Assembly (NCBI GenBank): GCA_963761445.1
Contig: CAVXHV010000002.1
Location: forward strand, 248,001-312,000
Direction: 5' to 3'
Source of the DNA: CAVXHV01 sp963761445
GTDB lineage: Bacteria > Planctomycetota > Planctomycetia > Isosphaerales > Isosphaeraceae
Length of the DNA: 64,000 nt
Every line of letters begins with the position of its first letter. Position 1 is the first letter of the stretch. The notes under the pieces were generated by a model, which made no database searches, was not told the DNA's origin, and saw nothing but the letters and a program-made list of their open reading frames with translations. A program made the translations under genes and the position numbers. Positions 37,224 through 46,211 of this stretch are shown in pieces.

Positions 37224-39655
37224 ACCCGTGATGTCGGTGCCGATAAAGTTGCCCTCGACGAGCGCGCCGGTCGCATCCGCGTAGAGCCCGATGCCGCCGG
37301 TGGTGTTGGCCGAAATGATGTTCCGGTACCCGCGCCCGTCCCCCCGATCACGACCCCGGGCGTTCCGCTCACCATCACGCCGAACGACGCATTGCCGACG
37401 GGCAAGGCGGCGGTGTAGTCGGTGCCGATGCGGTTGCCCAGGATCAAGACTGCCGTCGTGGTGCTTCCGGTGATCGACACACCCGACTGCGCATTACCCG
37501 AGATCACGTTGCCCGCGCTCTGGACCGTGGCGCCGATGGTGACGCCCGAGGCGTCGTCGATCGACACCCCGTCGCCCGTGTTGGGCAGCGGCTCGGTTCC
37601 GGTCTGGTCCGTCCCGATGTAATTGCCTTCGACCAGCGTGCTTGCCCCATCGCTGTCGATGTCAATGCCGTCGCCCTTGTTCCCCGAGATCACATTGAGA
37701 CCCAGTGTGCCGACACCGCCGATGGTGGTGCCCGACCCGCCCGTGATGATGATGCCGCCGGTCAGGTTAGGCACGTTCGAGGTGCCCTTCATGTCGGTGC
37801 CGATCAAGTTCCCGGCCACAAGCGTTCCGGTCGGGTCGCCGTCCTCGACCATCACGCCTTCCGCGTTCCCCGAGATCAGGTTCCGCGCCCCGCCCACCGG
37901 CCCGCCGATCGTGTTGTCTGACGAAGCACCGTCGACCAGCACTCCGGCGCCCGAATTGCCGATCGCCATTGTCCCGTTCGTGTCGGTGCCGATCATGTTC
38001 CCCTGGACGAGGTTCTCGCCCGAGTCACTGATCTCCACGCCGTTGGTGTTGCCCGAGATCAAGTTTGTGGCCGCCAGGACGGTTCCGCCGATCGTGTTCC
38101 CCGAGCTCTGGCTGAGGTACACGCCGTCGCCGCCATTCGCCAGCGCGGTGGTGCCCATCGCGTCGGTCCCGATCCAGTTGCCCGCGATCAGATTGGAACC
38201 ACCAGAGACGATATCCACTCCGTCGCCGCTGTTGCCCGAAATGACATTGCCGGCGCCCGCCGTGGTGCCGCCAATGGTGACTCCGGTCGAGGAGTCGATG
38301 CCCAGCCCGTAGGCGTAGGGACCCGCGACCGTGCCGGCGACGTCTGTGCCAATCAGGTTCCCCTCGACCAGAACGTTGCTGCTGCTCTGGATAGACACGC
38401 TCGAGATGACGTTTTGGTCCTGTGGGCTCGGGCCCCCGATCTGCCCCGCGACGTCGTTCCCGAGATACACACCGTTGCCGTGGACGCTGATGACGTTGCC
38501 CACGATGGTGTCAGCCGCCACCTCGCCGTCGACCGCGATGCCATTATTGGAGCCGCCGAGGATGCGGTTGCCCGCGCCCGTGCCGGGCACCGACGTCGCG
38601 CCGCCGATCGTGTTTCCGCCCGCTGTGTCTGCCAGCAAGACTTCGTTGAGGCCATTGTAGAGCGCGACAGTGCCCATTGCGTCCGTGCCGATGTGGTTGC
38701 CTTCAATAAGGTTGTCGGCCGCACCCGGATCGAGAATATAAATCCCGTTCCCCCGATTGCCCGAAACGACGTTTCCTGCGCCGGCGACCGAACCGCCGAT
38801 CGTATTATCGGCGGCGTCTTCCAAGGTTACGCCCGAACCGCTCCCGTTGCCGATCGCCGCGGTACCGGAAACGTCCGTGCCGACATAATTGCCCTCGACG
38901 ACGTCGCCCACGTCGCCATCCATCTCAACGCCGCCAAGGTTGCCGGAGATCACGTTCCGCGCGGCGGCGGTGGTACCGCCGATGGTGTTGCCGGTGGGGA
39001 TCCCGTTATTGAAGTTGAGCCAGACGCCCGAATTGGTGGCGCCGGCGATCGCTTGGCCATCGGCGTTCAAGCCGATCAAGTTCCCCTCGACAACGTTGTC
39101 GGCCGGGTCGTCGTTCGCGTTGAAGCCGGAAATCAAGACCTGGTTGCCGGCCCAGAATGAGTCGGTGCCGTCGTTCCCGGCGATCACGTTGCCTGCACCG
39201 GAAGCCGTGCCGCCGATCGTGTTGTGGGCCGTGGAGATCCAGAGCCCTGTGCTGTTGCCCAGCGAGACGGTGCCGGTCACGTCGGTGCCGATGTAGTCGC
39301 CTTCGACGACGTTTCCAGCCGCGCCCGTATCGAACTCCACACCGGCAAAGCCACTTCTTGCGATGGTGTTTCGTGCCGCGGTGGTTGTGCCGCCGATCGT
39401 ATTGCCGGTGGCGCCGTTCGCGACTTCCACACCGTCGCTGGCGTTGGCAATCGCCATTGTGCCCATCAAGTCGGTGCCGATCAGGTTGCCCTCGACCAGG
39501 TTTCCGGTGGTGCCCGAGCCGGAGATCTCGACGCCGTCGCCCGTGTTGCCGGAGATGACGTTGCCGATCGCCATCGTGCCAGTCGTGTCGGTGCCGATCA
39601 GGTTGCCGGAAGCGCCGCCATCAATCTCGACGCCCGTGCCGTTGCCGATCGCCAC
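37220..39655 (-). CDS. Giant protein piece 4: beta-helix repeats
   Basis: About 800 residues of right-handed beta-helix turns of the CSLREA-associated type: NLIEGNHIGTDAMGT, GNTIGGTTAAARNVISGN, GVTIGGTTAGAGNVISGNSGDGV. The unit is roughly 45-50 residues with much internal variation. The last ~30 residues are out of frame; the natural continuation reads NIISANTTGGIGLY from ~37324 in the next piece. The ATG at 39655 is internal. Confidence 0.75.
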   Translation of the reverse strand: MAIGNGTGVEIDGGASGNLIGTDTTGTMAIGNVISGNTGDGVEISGSGTTGNLVEGNLIGTDLMGTMAIANASDGVEVANGATGNTIGGTTTAARNTIARSGFAGVEFDTGAAGNVVEGDYIGTDVTGTVSLGNSTGLWISTAHNTIGGTASGAGNVIAGNDGTDSFWAGNQVLISGFNANDDPADNVVEGNLIGLNADGQAIAGATNSGVWLNFNNGIPTGNTIGGTTAAARNVISGNLGGVEMDGDVGDVVEGNYVGTDVSGTAAIGNGSGSGVTLEDAADNTIGGSVAGAGNVVSGNRGNGIYILDPGAADNLIEGNHIGTDAMGTVALYNGLNEVLLADTAGGNTIGGATSVPGTGAGNRILGGSNNGIAVDGEVAADTIVGNVISVHGNGVYLGNDVAGQIGGPSPQDQNVISSVSIQSSSNVLVEGNLIGTDVAGTVAGPYAYGLGIDSSTGVTIGGTTAGAGNVISGNSGDGVDIVSGGSNLIAGNWIGTDAMGTTALANGGDGVYLSQSSGNTIGGTVLAATNLISGNTNGVEISDSGENLVQGNMIGTDTNGTMAIGNSGAGVLVDGASSDNTIGGPVGGARNLISGNAEGVMVEDGDPTGTLVAGNLIGTDMKGTSNVPNLTGGIIITGGSGTTIGGVGTLGLNVISGNKGDGIDIDSDGASTLVEGNYIGTDQTGTEPLPNTGDGVSIDDASGVTIGATVQSAGNVISGNAQSGVSITGSTTTAVLILGNRIGTDYTAALPVGNASFGVMVSGTPGVVIGGTGAGTGTSFRPTPPAASGSTRMRPARSSRATLSAPTSRV

Positions 39656-41429
39656 TGTGCCCAGCAGGTCCGTGCCGATGGAGTTGCCGTCGACAAGATT
39701 TCCGGTCGCTAAGAGCGCCGGTGAAGTAAATCCCGTAGCGGATGTTGCCGCTGATGATGTTGCGGGAGCCGCCGACCGTACCGCCGATCGTGTCGCCCGA
39801 GGCTGACACGTCGATCCCGTCGGTCTGGCCGCTGGCGAGTTCCGGGCCGGTCGTGCCGATAGAATTGCCCAGGAACACGTTATCGCCGCCGCCGCTGTCG
39901 CTGATCCCGGTGGTGTTGCCCGAGATGAAATTGCCGAGGTTCACGCCCGAAACGGCGGTCAATCCGCCGATCGTGTTGCCTCCAGCCCCTGTATCCAGCT
40001 CGATACCCGTGCCATTGCCCAGCGGCTCACTGTAAGTGGTGTCGACGCCGATCAGGTTGCCTTCGACCAGGTTGCCCGTGGCGCCTGCACTGGTGAATCG
40101 AATGCCGTAACCGGCATTGCCGCTGATCAGGTTGCCGCCGCGGATTGCGCCGTGGCTTGTGCCGCCGATCGTGTCGCCCGAGGTTGACACGTCGATCCCG
40201 TCGCCGGTGTTGCCGAGGGCGACTGTGCCCGTCGCGTTCGTGCCGATCAGATTCCCTTCAATCAGGTTGCCGCCGCCACCGCTGTCGCTGATCCCCGTCG
40301 TGTTGCCCGAGATCAAGTTCGAGCCGCCGGTGAACGGGTAATAAGTCCCTGTCACTCCGCCGATCGTGTTTCCCGAGCCGCCCGAATCGACCTCGACGCC
40401 AATTGAGTTGGCAAGCGCAATCGTACCCGCGCCGTCGGTGCCGATCATGTTCCCCGCGACGAAGTTGCGAAATGATCCGCTGATGGCGACGCCGTCGGCG
40501 GTGTTTCCGGAGATCAGGTTCCCCATGCCGGCGGTTGCGCCGCCGATCGTGTTGTCGTTCGCCGACACGAATATTCCGGTCGAGTTGGGCAGTGCAAGGG
40601 TACCGGCTTTGTCGGTGCCGATCTTGTTCCCGGCGATGATCGTGTCCGTCGTCCCGAAGTCGAGATAGATCCCGTATCCGGTGTTGCCCGAGATCAGGTT
40701 GGCATCGCCGGAGACCGTGCCGCCGATCGTGTTCTCGGGCGAGTCGTCGATCAACACACCGGTCTCGTTGGGGACTGCAAACGTGCCTGAGATGTCGGTT
40801 CCGATCAGGTTTCCCGCGATCACATTCTTGACGGACTGTACCACGACGTCCTGTCCGTTGATCACGACTCCAGTCTCGGTATTCCCCGAGATCAGGTTGC
40901 CCCAGCCCGCGGCGGAGCCGCCGATCGTGTTGCCATAATCTGCTCCCAAAATGCCCACGCCATCGTCGTTCCCCAGCGCGGCGGTTCCGGACGCATCGGT
41001 GCCAATCAGGTTGCCGGCGACCACGTTCACGTATGCGGACTGGCCTTCGATCTCAACGCCAAGGGAGCTGTTCCCCGAGACCAGGTTGCCTGCACCGGAA
41101 GTCGAGCCGCCGATCGTATTGCTGCCCGAGTCGTTCACCAGCACGCCATCGCCTGTGTTGGGCACGGCGAGGGTACCGGAAACGTCCGTGCCGATCTTGT
41201 TGCCCGCGACGACGTTCCTCGCCGTCCCGATGTCAGTGATGCTCACACCACCGCCGGTGTTTCCCGAGATCAGGTTGCCTGCACCGGAAGTCGAGCCGCC
41301 GATCGTGTTCTGCGTCGAACCGCCGTGGACCCAGACGCCGACCGAGTTGGGCAGCGCGAGGGTTCCTGCGACGTCGGTGCCGATCAGGTTGCCCTCGACC
41401 ACGGTGCCAGTGACATCGTATATGTCCAC
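39621..41429 (-). CDS. Giant protein piece 3: beta-helix repeats
   Basis: Beta-helix repeats as in the neighbouring pieces (TVVEGNLIGTDVAGTLALPNS, GNLISGNTGGGVSI, NTIGGSTSGAGNLVSGN). It ends out of frame after GIYFTGALS; correcting one base near 39707 gives TGNLVDGNSIGTDL and runs into piece 4. The ATG at 41429 is internal; the true frame reaches back to about 41503. Confidence 0.75.
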   Translation of the reverse strand: MDIYDVTGTVVEGNLIGTDVAGTLALPNSVGVWVHGGSTQNTIGGSTSGAGNLISGNTGGGVSITDIGTARNVVAGNKIGTDVSGTLAVPNTGDGVLVNDSGSNTIGGSTSGAGNLVSGNSSLGVEIEGQSAYVNVVAGNLIGTDASGTAALGNDDGVGILGADYGNTIGGSAAGWGNLISGNTETGVVINGQDVVVQSVKNVIAGNLIGTDISGTFAVPNETGVLIDDSPENTIGGTVSGDANLISGNTGYGIYLDFGTTDTIIAGNKIGTDKAGTLALPNSTGIFVSANDNTIGGATAGMGNLISGNTADGVAISGSFRNFVAGNMIGTDGAGTIALANSIGVEVDSGGSGNTIGGVTGTYYPFTGGSNLISGNTTGISDSGGGGNLIEGNLIGTNATGTVALGNTGDGIDVSTSGDTIGGTSHGAIRGGNLISGNAGYGIRFTSAGATGNLVEGNLIGVDTTYSEPLGNGTGIELDTGAGGNTIGGLTAVSGVNLGNFISGNTTGISDSGGGDNVFLGNSIGTTGPELASGQTDGIDVSASGDTIGGTVGGSRNIISGNIRYGIYFTGALSDRKSCRRQLHRHGPAGHSGDRQRHGRRD

Positions 41430-41588
41430 GCCGGTGTAATCGCCCGAGATCAGGTTGCCCGCGCCGGAGGCTGTACCACCGATCGTGTTGCCGGAGTCGC
41501 CGGGTCGATTACCACGCCGTCGCTGCCGTAAGCGACCACGGTGGCGGCCGGCAGGATCGCGGCGTCGCCGGCCGCATTCGTGCCGATC

Positions 41589-44500
41589 TCATTTCCCGCC
41601 ACCACGTTTCCAGACGACCCGGCGCCTGCGATGTAGACGCCGTCGCCCGAGTTGCCGGAGATGACGTTCCCCTGCGCCTGAGGCGGTGCCGCCCACGGTG
41701 TTGTCGGTCGAGCCTTCGTTGATCAAGATGCCGTCGGTTCCGTTTCCCAGCGGATTGCCGCTCGGGTCGAACGCCGTGGTTCCCGTGAAGTCGGTGCCGA
41801 TCAAGTTTCCCTGAACCGTGGTCTCGGTTCCGCCAAGGATGAGAACGCCGGCGCCGGTATTGCCGGAAATGAGATTGCCGGAACCGGAGGCCGATCCACC
41901 GATCGTGTTGCCGGTGGCGCCGGAGTCGATTTCGACGCCATCGTTATCATTTCCTAATGGCATATCGTTTGAGTCGAACGCGGTGGTGCCCGTGACATCG
42001 GTGCCGATCGAGTCGCCTTCGACCAGGTTGTCGTCGCCGCTGATTTCCACGCCGTCCTGCAGGTTGCCCGAGATCAGGTTACCCTCGACGGCGATCGTGC
42101 CACCGATCGTGTTTTGGCCAGCACGGGAGTCGATCTGGACGCCCTCGTTTTCGTTGCCGATCGAGTCGCCGTTTGGGTCGAGTGCGGTGGTGCCGGTGGA
42201 GTCGGTGCCGATCGAGTTTCCTGCCACGAGGTTGCTGCTGCCTGCGAGCTCAACCCCGTCGGAGTCGTTATCCGAGACGAGATTTCCCGCGCCTGCGACC
42301 GTGCCGCCGATGGTGTCGCCATTCGCGGTGTCGACGACAATTCCGGAGCCTGAATTCGGCAGAGCGGCGAGACCGCCGGTTTGCAAGCCGATCTGGTTGC
42401 CTTCGATCAGGTCGCCGCCGGTGCCTGTGTCGTTGATTCCGTTGTCGTCGCCAGAGATCAGATTACCTGCGCCGGTGCCCGGCGTGCTCGTCAGGCCGCC
42501 GATCGTGTTGCCGCCGGCGCTCGCATCGATTTCGATGCCGTCCGTCACGTTGCCGCTGGCGCTCGTGCCGGTGTAATCGGTACCGATATAATTGCCGACA
42601 ACCAGATTGCCGGTGGCACTGAACCTTTCGAGCACGACGGCTGGTCCGGCGTTTCCCGAGATCACGTTGCGGGCACCTGAAATCGTGCCGCCGATCGTGT
42701 TTCCGGGGGCATTGATCTCCACGCCATCGCTGCCCTGGCCGTCCTCAAGCGAGTAGATGCCGGAGGAATCGATGCCGATGTAGTTGCCTTCGACCAGGTT
42801 TGCGGTTGCGGAGGAATCGATCCCCACGTCATCGAGGCCGGCGCCCGAGATGACGTTTCTGGCCTGCGCCGTCGTGCCGCCGATTGTGTTTCCCGAGGCG
42901 GACTGATCGATTTGTACGCCGTCCGCGCCGAAGTTCAAGGTCGACGGATTGAACAGAGCGACTGTGCCGGTCAGGTCAGTGCCGATATAGTCGCCTTCGA
43001 CAATGTTGGCGGTGGCGCCGCCGCCAGTGATCTCGACACCGTCTTGAATGTTGCCCGAGATCACATTGCGGCTGCCCGAGACTGTGCCGCCCACCGTGTT
43101 GCCCGTGGCGGCGGAGTCGATCTCGACGCCGTCGTTGTTGTTGCCTATCTGTTGGTCGTTCGAGTCGACGGCCGTCGTGCCGGTGATATCCGTCCCGATA
43201 AAGTTTCCTTCGATCACGTTGTCGGTCGTGTTCGAACCGTCGAGCAGGATGCCGTCGGCGGCGTTGCCGGAGATGATGTTCCGAGCGGCCGCGACCGTGC
43301 CGCCGACGGTGTCGCCCGATACCCGCTGGAGCTCCACGCCGTTGCCGGAGTTGCCATAGGCGGTGCGGGACCCGGTCGCGTCGAGGCCGATCACGTTTCC
43401 TTCGAGCAGGTTGCCGGAATCTTCCGCGTCGTAGATGCCGTCGCCGCCGTTTTGCGAGATCAAGTTGCCGGCGCCGGAGACATCGCCGCCGATCGTGTTG
43501 CCGGAGCCGGCCTGGTAGAATGCGACGCCGCCGAATTGATTGCCGAGAGTAAGCGAGGTGTCGAGACTGGTCCCGATCATGTTGCCTTGCACGGCGTTGT
43601 CGCCGGAGGAGCTATCGATGGTGACGCCGTAGCCGTTGCTCCCGGTGATCACGTTGCCCGGAGCGGTGCCGACGGTCGTTGTCACGCCGCCGATCGTGTT
43701 GTCCGTGGAACTATCGCCGAGGGCGACACCCGTGTCGTTGCCCAGGTCGTCGCCAGTTGAATCGGTGCCGATCAGGTTTCCTTGCACGAGGTTGTCGGAG
43801 GTGCCGGAGCCGTCGATGTCGACGCCGTTCACGTTTTCCGCGATCACGTTGCCTGCCGCTGCAACGGACCCGCCGATCGTGTTGAACGTGGAGCCGGATT
43901 CGATGTCGACGCCGTCGGCCGCATTGCCCATGACGGCGCTGTCGGAGAGGTTGGTGCCGATGTCATTGCCCAGGACGACGTTGTCGCCCGAGAAGTTCAT
44001 CATCACGATGCCGGCGCCGCCGACGGAGGCGTTGGATGGGTTGGGCTGCGTGTCGGAGATGACGTTGAGCGCGCCGGCGACGGTGCCGCCGATCGTGTTA
44101 TCCGACGAGTCGTCAATCTCGACGCCGTAGAAGTAGTTGCCCAGGGCCAAGTCGCCGGTCATGTCGGTGCCGATCAGGTTGCCGACGATGAGGTTGTCTC
44201 CGCCGAACGAGTCGGTGATCACGATGGCGGAGCTCGAGTTGGCCGAGATGACGTTGGCGGCGGCGTCGGTGGTGCCGCCGATTGTGTTGCCTATGGAGCT
44301 ATTCAGGATCTGGACACCCGTGCCATTGCCCAGCGGAAGCGTGCCGGTCGCATCGGTGCCGATATAGTTGCCTTCGATGAGATTGTCAGAAGCGGCCTGG
44401 ACGAGAATGCCGTTCTGGGAGTTGCCGGAAACCAGGTTGCCTGCGCCGGAGAGCGTGCCGCCGATCGTGTTGCCGGATGAGCCGGAATCGAGCTCGACGC

Positions 44501-44660
44501 CGTTGAGGTTGGCAACTGCCGCGTTGCCGGTTGCGTCGGTGCCGATGTAAGAGGCTTCGATCGTGTTGTCCGTCGTCTCGACCAGGACGCCGGCACCGGC
44601 GCTGAAAGCGTTGATCGCCAGCGCAGACACCACGCTGCCGTCGGAGCCGGTGTCGAGCAC
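41589..44660 (-). CDS. Giant protein piece 2: beta-helix repeats
   Basis: 1,023 residues almost entirely of NTIGGT-GAGN-ISGN-GV-I turns with NLVEGNYIGTDATGT strands. Many turns include a conserved GTD-TGT loop. The frame is lost at a run of four Cs (41669-41672): with three Cs it reads AGNVISGNSGDGVYIAG and continues ~55 codons in a third frame to 41503, where another base change leads to piece 3. The start codon is internal; the natural frame enters from piece 1 near 44675. Confidence 0.75.
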   Translation of the reverse strand: MLDTGSDGSVVSALAINAFSAGAGVLVETTDNTIEASYIGTDATGNAAVANLNGVELDSGSSGNTIGGTLSGAGNLVSGNSQNGILVQAASDNLIEGNYIGTDATGTLPLGNGTGVQILNSSIGNTIGGTTDAAANVISANSSSAIVITDSFGGDNLIVGNLIGTDMTGDLALGNYFYGVEIDDSSDNTIGGTVAGALNVISDTQPNPSNASVGGAGIVMMNFSGDNVVLGNDIGTNLSDSAVMGNAADGVDIESGSTFNTIGGSVAAAGNVIAENVNGVDIDGSGTSDNLVQGNLIGTDSTGDDLGNDTGVALGDSSTDNTIGGVTTTVGTAPGNVITGSNGYGVTIDSSSGDNAVQGNMIGTSLDTSLTLGNQFGGVAFYQAGSGNTIGGDVSGAGNLISQNGGDGIYDAEDSGNLLEGNVIGLDATGSRTAYGNSGNGVELQRVSGDTVGGTVAAARNIISGNAADGILLDGSNTTDNVIEGNFIGTDITGTTAVDSNDQQIGNNNDGVEIDSAATGNTVGGTVSGSRNVISGNIQDGVEITGGGATANIVEGDYIGTDLTGTVALFNPSTLNFGADGVQIDQSASGNTIGGTTAQARNVISGAGLDDVGIDSSATANLVEGNYIGIDSSGIYSLEDGQGSDGVEINAPGNTIGGTISGARNVISGNAGPAVVLERFSATGNLVVGNYIGTDYTGTSASGNVTDGIEIDASAGGNTIGGLTSTPGTGAGNLISGDDNGINDTGTGGDLIEGNQIGLQTGGLAALPNSGSGIVVDTANGDTIGGTVAGAGNLVSDNDSDGVELAGSSNLVAGNSIGTDSTGTTALDPNGDSIGNENEGVQIDSRAGQNTIGGTIAVEGNLISGNLQDGVEISGDDNLVEGDSIGTDVTGTTAFDSNDMPLGNDNDGVEIDSGATGNTIGGSASGSGNLISGNTGAGVLILGGTETTVQGNLIGTDFTGTTAFDPSGNPLGNGTDGILINEGSTDNTVGGTASGAGERHLRQLGRRRLHRRRRVVWKRGGGK

Positions 44661-45106
44661 CAGGCCGTTTGCGCCGTGCCGGCGCCTGCGCCGTCAATAT
44701 CGATCAGTGGCGCATTCGTATATCCCGGCTGGCTTGTACCGTCGATTGTGACCGGCACGGCGATGTTGGGCAGAGCTGACGCTGGGGCGATCGTCCAGAC
44801 GCCCGTGGTCATGTTGTAGCCCGGGTCGGTCGTCGGGATGTCGAAATCGATTGTGTTGGGCCCGGGCCCGGAGTCGTTGCTCTGCGTCAGTGCATAGCGC
44901 AGCGACCCCGTATCGCTGGCGCTGTCACTCGTATCAGTGACGACAAACGTCGACAGCATCATCCGCCTGTCGAGCAGAAGGAAATCCGGCAGAAACGGCT
45001 TCCGCTTCGGTCGCTTGGCGGCCTCTCGTCGCCGCATGCTTCGATTCCATTGCTTGCCCGGGCGGTAGCTCGGCCCGCCGGCGCCTGGTCCCTCTGGTGT
45101 TGACAT
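44303..45106 (-). CDS. Giant protein piece 1: N-terminus with LEPR-XLL motif
   Basis: Natural start of the giant protein at ATG 45106. A basic N-terminus (RRREAAKRPKRKPF) is followed by DFLLLDRRMMLSTFVV, a LEPR-XLL-type sorting motif, then a CSLREA-like opening (VTDTSDSASDTGSLRYALTQSN, TIDFDIP, PVTIDGTSQPGYTNAPLIDI). These are the usual first turns of this beta-helix class. After DIDGAGAGTA the frame is wrong; one base inserted near 44675 gives NGLVLDTGSDG and joins piece 2. No clear ribosome site was seen. Confidence 0.75.
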   Translation of the reverse strand: MSTPEGPGAGGPSYRPGKQWNRSMRRREAAKRPKRKPFLPDFLLLDRRMMLSTFVVTDTSDSASDTGSLRYALTQSNDSGPGPNTIDFDIPTTDPGYNMTTGVWTIAPASALPNIAVPVTIDGTSQPGYTNAPLIDIDGAGAGTAQTAWCSTPAPTAAWCLRWRSTLSAPVPASWSRRRTTRSKPLTSAPTQPATRQLPTSTASSSIPAHPATRSAARSPAQATWFPATPRTAFSSRPLLTISSKATISAPMRPARFRWAMARVSRS

Positions 45107-45364
45107 CGAACGAGCCTCGGTTTTCGGAAGAGATCCAGAATCAAGGTGCCAGATTCAAACGCACGAAACGCGTTCAGCCTCCCTGGCGTCGGCCGCGGTT
45201 TCGCAAGTTACACTCGAAGGCTGCGCTTCTTTGCGAGCCAGTTTCGTTTTCGCCACGTCCCCATGGCGAACCGCCCAGGCGCTCAGTCAAAGGGCGCAAG
45301 ACACCGCGCAGCAATGCGAGCAGTGGGATAGCAGAAAAGTCATTCACTTACGGGTTCCGTCTCG

Positions 45365-45622
45365 TCAATTGTTCTGACCTGCGAGATCGTTGCCCGCAAC
45401 GGAGGTCACCGCGATCTCGGCATGCCTCTGGTAAGGCGCGACTTGCACCGGAATAACAGTTGGCGTCGATTCCGCGAACGGGGCCACGGTATGACTGAGG
45501 CTCAGCGGCAGACGTTGCTCCAGGCACTCGAGCGCCACCTTGCGGCCGCGCCGCCGTATGTGAGAGCCGCGAGAATCCGGTTTTTCAGAATCACGCCATA
45601 TTGAGATCCAAGAGCGAATCAT
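45365..45622 (-). CDS. Small LEPR-XLL protein A (85 residues)
   Basis: A short protein whose N-terminal half is basic and contains VALECLEQRLPLSLS, the LEPR-XLL-type motif; the rest (ESTPTVIPVQVAPYQ) has no recognised domain. Either a real mini-protein that uses the planctomycete export signal or the remnant N-terminus of a lost surface protein. It lies upstream of the giant gene on the same strand. Confidence 0.5.
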   Translation of the reverse strand: MIRSWISIWRDSEKPDSRGSHIRRRGRKVALECLEQRLPLSLSHTVAPFAESTPTVIPVQVAPYQRHAEIAVTSVAGNDLAGQNN

Positions 45623-45920
45623 GGGTCAAAACCTCGCGAAATTAAGAAAGAATCACGATGTTTCACGGGTTGATGCGGACCGATGGGAGACAGTACCGGT
45701 GTTGTGCGGTGGATCTGACTCGGCTCCTCCAAGAATTTCGAACGCGGGCTCGCGACACGCAGCCGGCACGGTCGCGTGAGGCTGTACCGGTGCGGTCTGG
45801 CGGCCTTGCTAACATCTTCGACGTCTTCGATATGCATCGCCGGCGATCGGGTGCTGGGGGTCGTGAAACCGTGGTTTGCTCAGGAGACCTCCAGCCCCGT
45901 TCGGCCGTGCGATTTGTACC

Positions 45921-46211
45921 TCATTGAGTGAAAACGGGGAAAAGGATAGCCGGCTCAGGGGATTGGCCGTGACTGGCTTGGCTGGACGTGACGCCCGGCG
46001 GAAGCGTCGGGTTAAGGTCCTGCGGCACGACCGGCCCGTTCTTGATGGCGGGAGTGAGGATCGCCCCCGCTGAGTAGGACGAAAGCGACAGCCGGTATTC
46101 CAGGTTCTCCAGTACCAGGCTCGTGCCCTGCCGGCGCTGGCGAGCGGAATCCGCCCGAACGATCCCCAAAGCACGTGAAGCCGTCGCGATCCAGTTTCGT
46201 GCCATGATCAA
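45921..46211 (-). CDS. Small LEPR-XLL protein B (96 residues)
   Basis: A second mini-protein with the same layout: basic N-terminus, LVLENLEYRLSLSSY motif at ~32-46, then ~50 residues rich in Pro/Ser/Thr (LNPTLPPGVTSSQ). No known domain. It resembles small protein A only in the motif. Possible exported peptide or gene remnant. The start could also be the second Met. Confidence 0.5.
   Translation of the reverse strand: MIMARNWIATASRALGIVRADSARQRRQGTSLVLENLEYRLSLSSYSAGAILTPAIKNGPVVPQDLNPTLPPGVTSSQASHGQSPEPAILFPVFTQ

Larger units (their letters stand above)
27506..45106 (-). pseudogene. Giant multidomain surface protein gene, frame-split into seven pieces
   Basis: Seven same-strand open frames abut end to start, and each junction can be repaired by one base so that a repeat continues unbroken (near 44675, 41670, 41503, 39707, 37324, 33900 and 28850; two breaks fall between the second and third pieces). 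Repaired, it is ~5,860 residues. Order: LEPR-XLL N-terminus; CSLREA-like start; ~2,500 residues of beta-helix repeats (NTIGGT, NLVEGN-IGTD); PKD; FG-GAP-like propeller; PKD-like DWGDGS repeats; RTX repeats; metzincin-type protease; PPC-like domain; Ig-like repeats; a low-complexity Ser/Gly tail. Likely an exported adhesin or matrix protein. The label pseudogene reflects the sequence as given; sequence error is the likelier cause. Confidence 0.65.

Noticed and set aside
32084..44480. Many plus-strand open frames in the giant gene rich in Pro/Ser/Val repeats
   Set aside because: They are antisense readings of NTIGGT and GGSGND repeats; their apparent repeats follow the coding strand.
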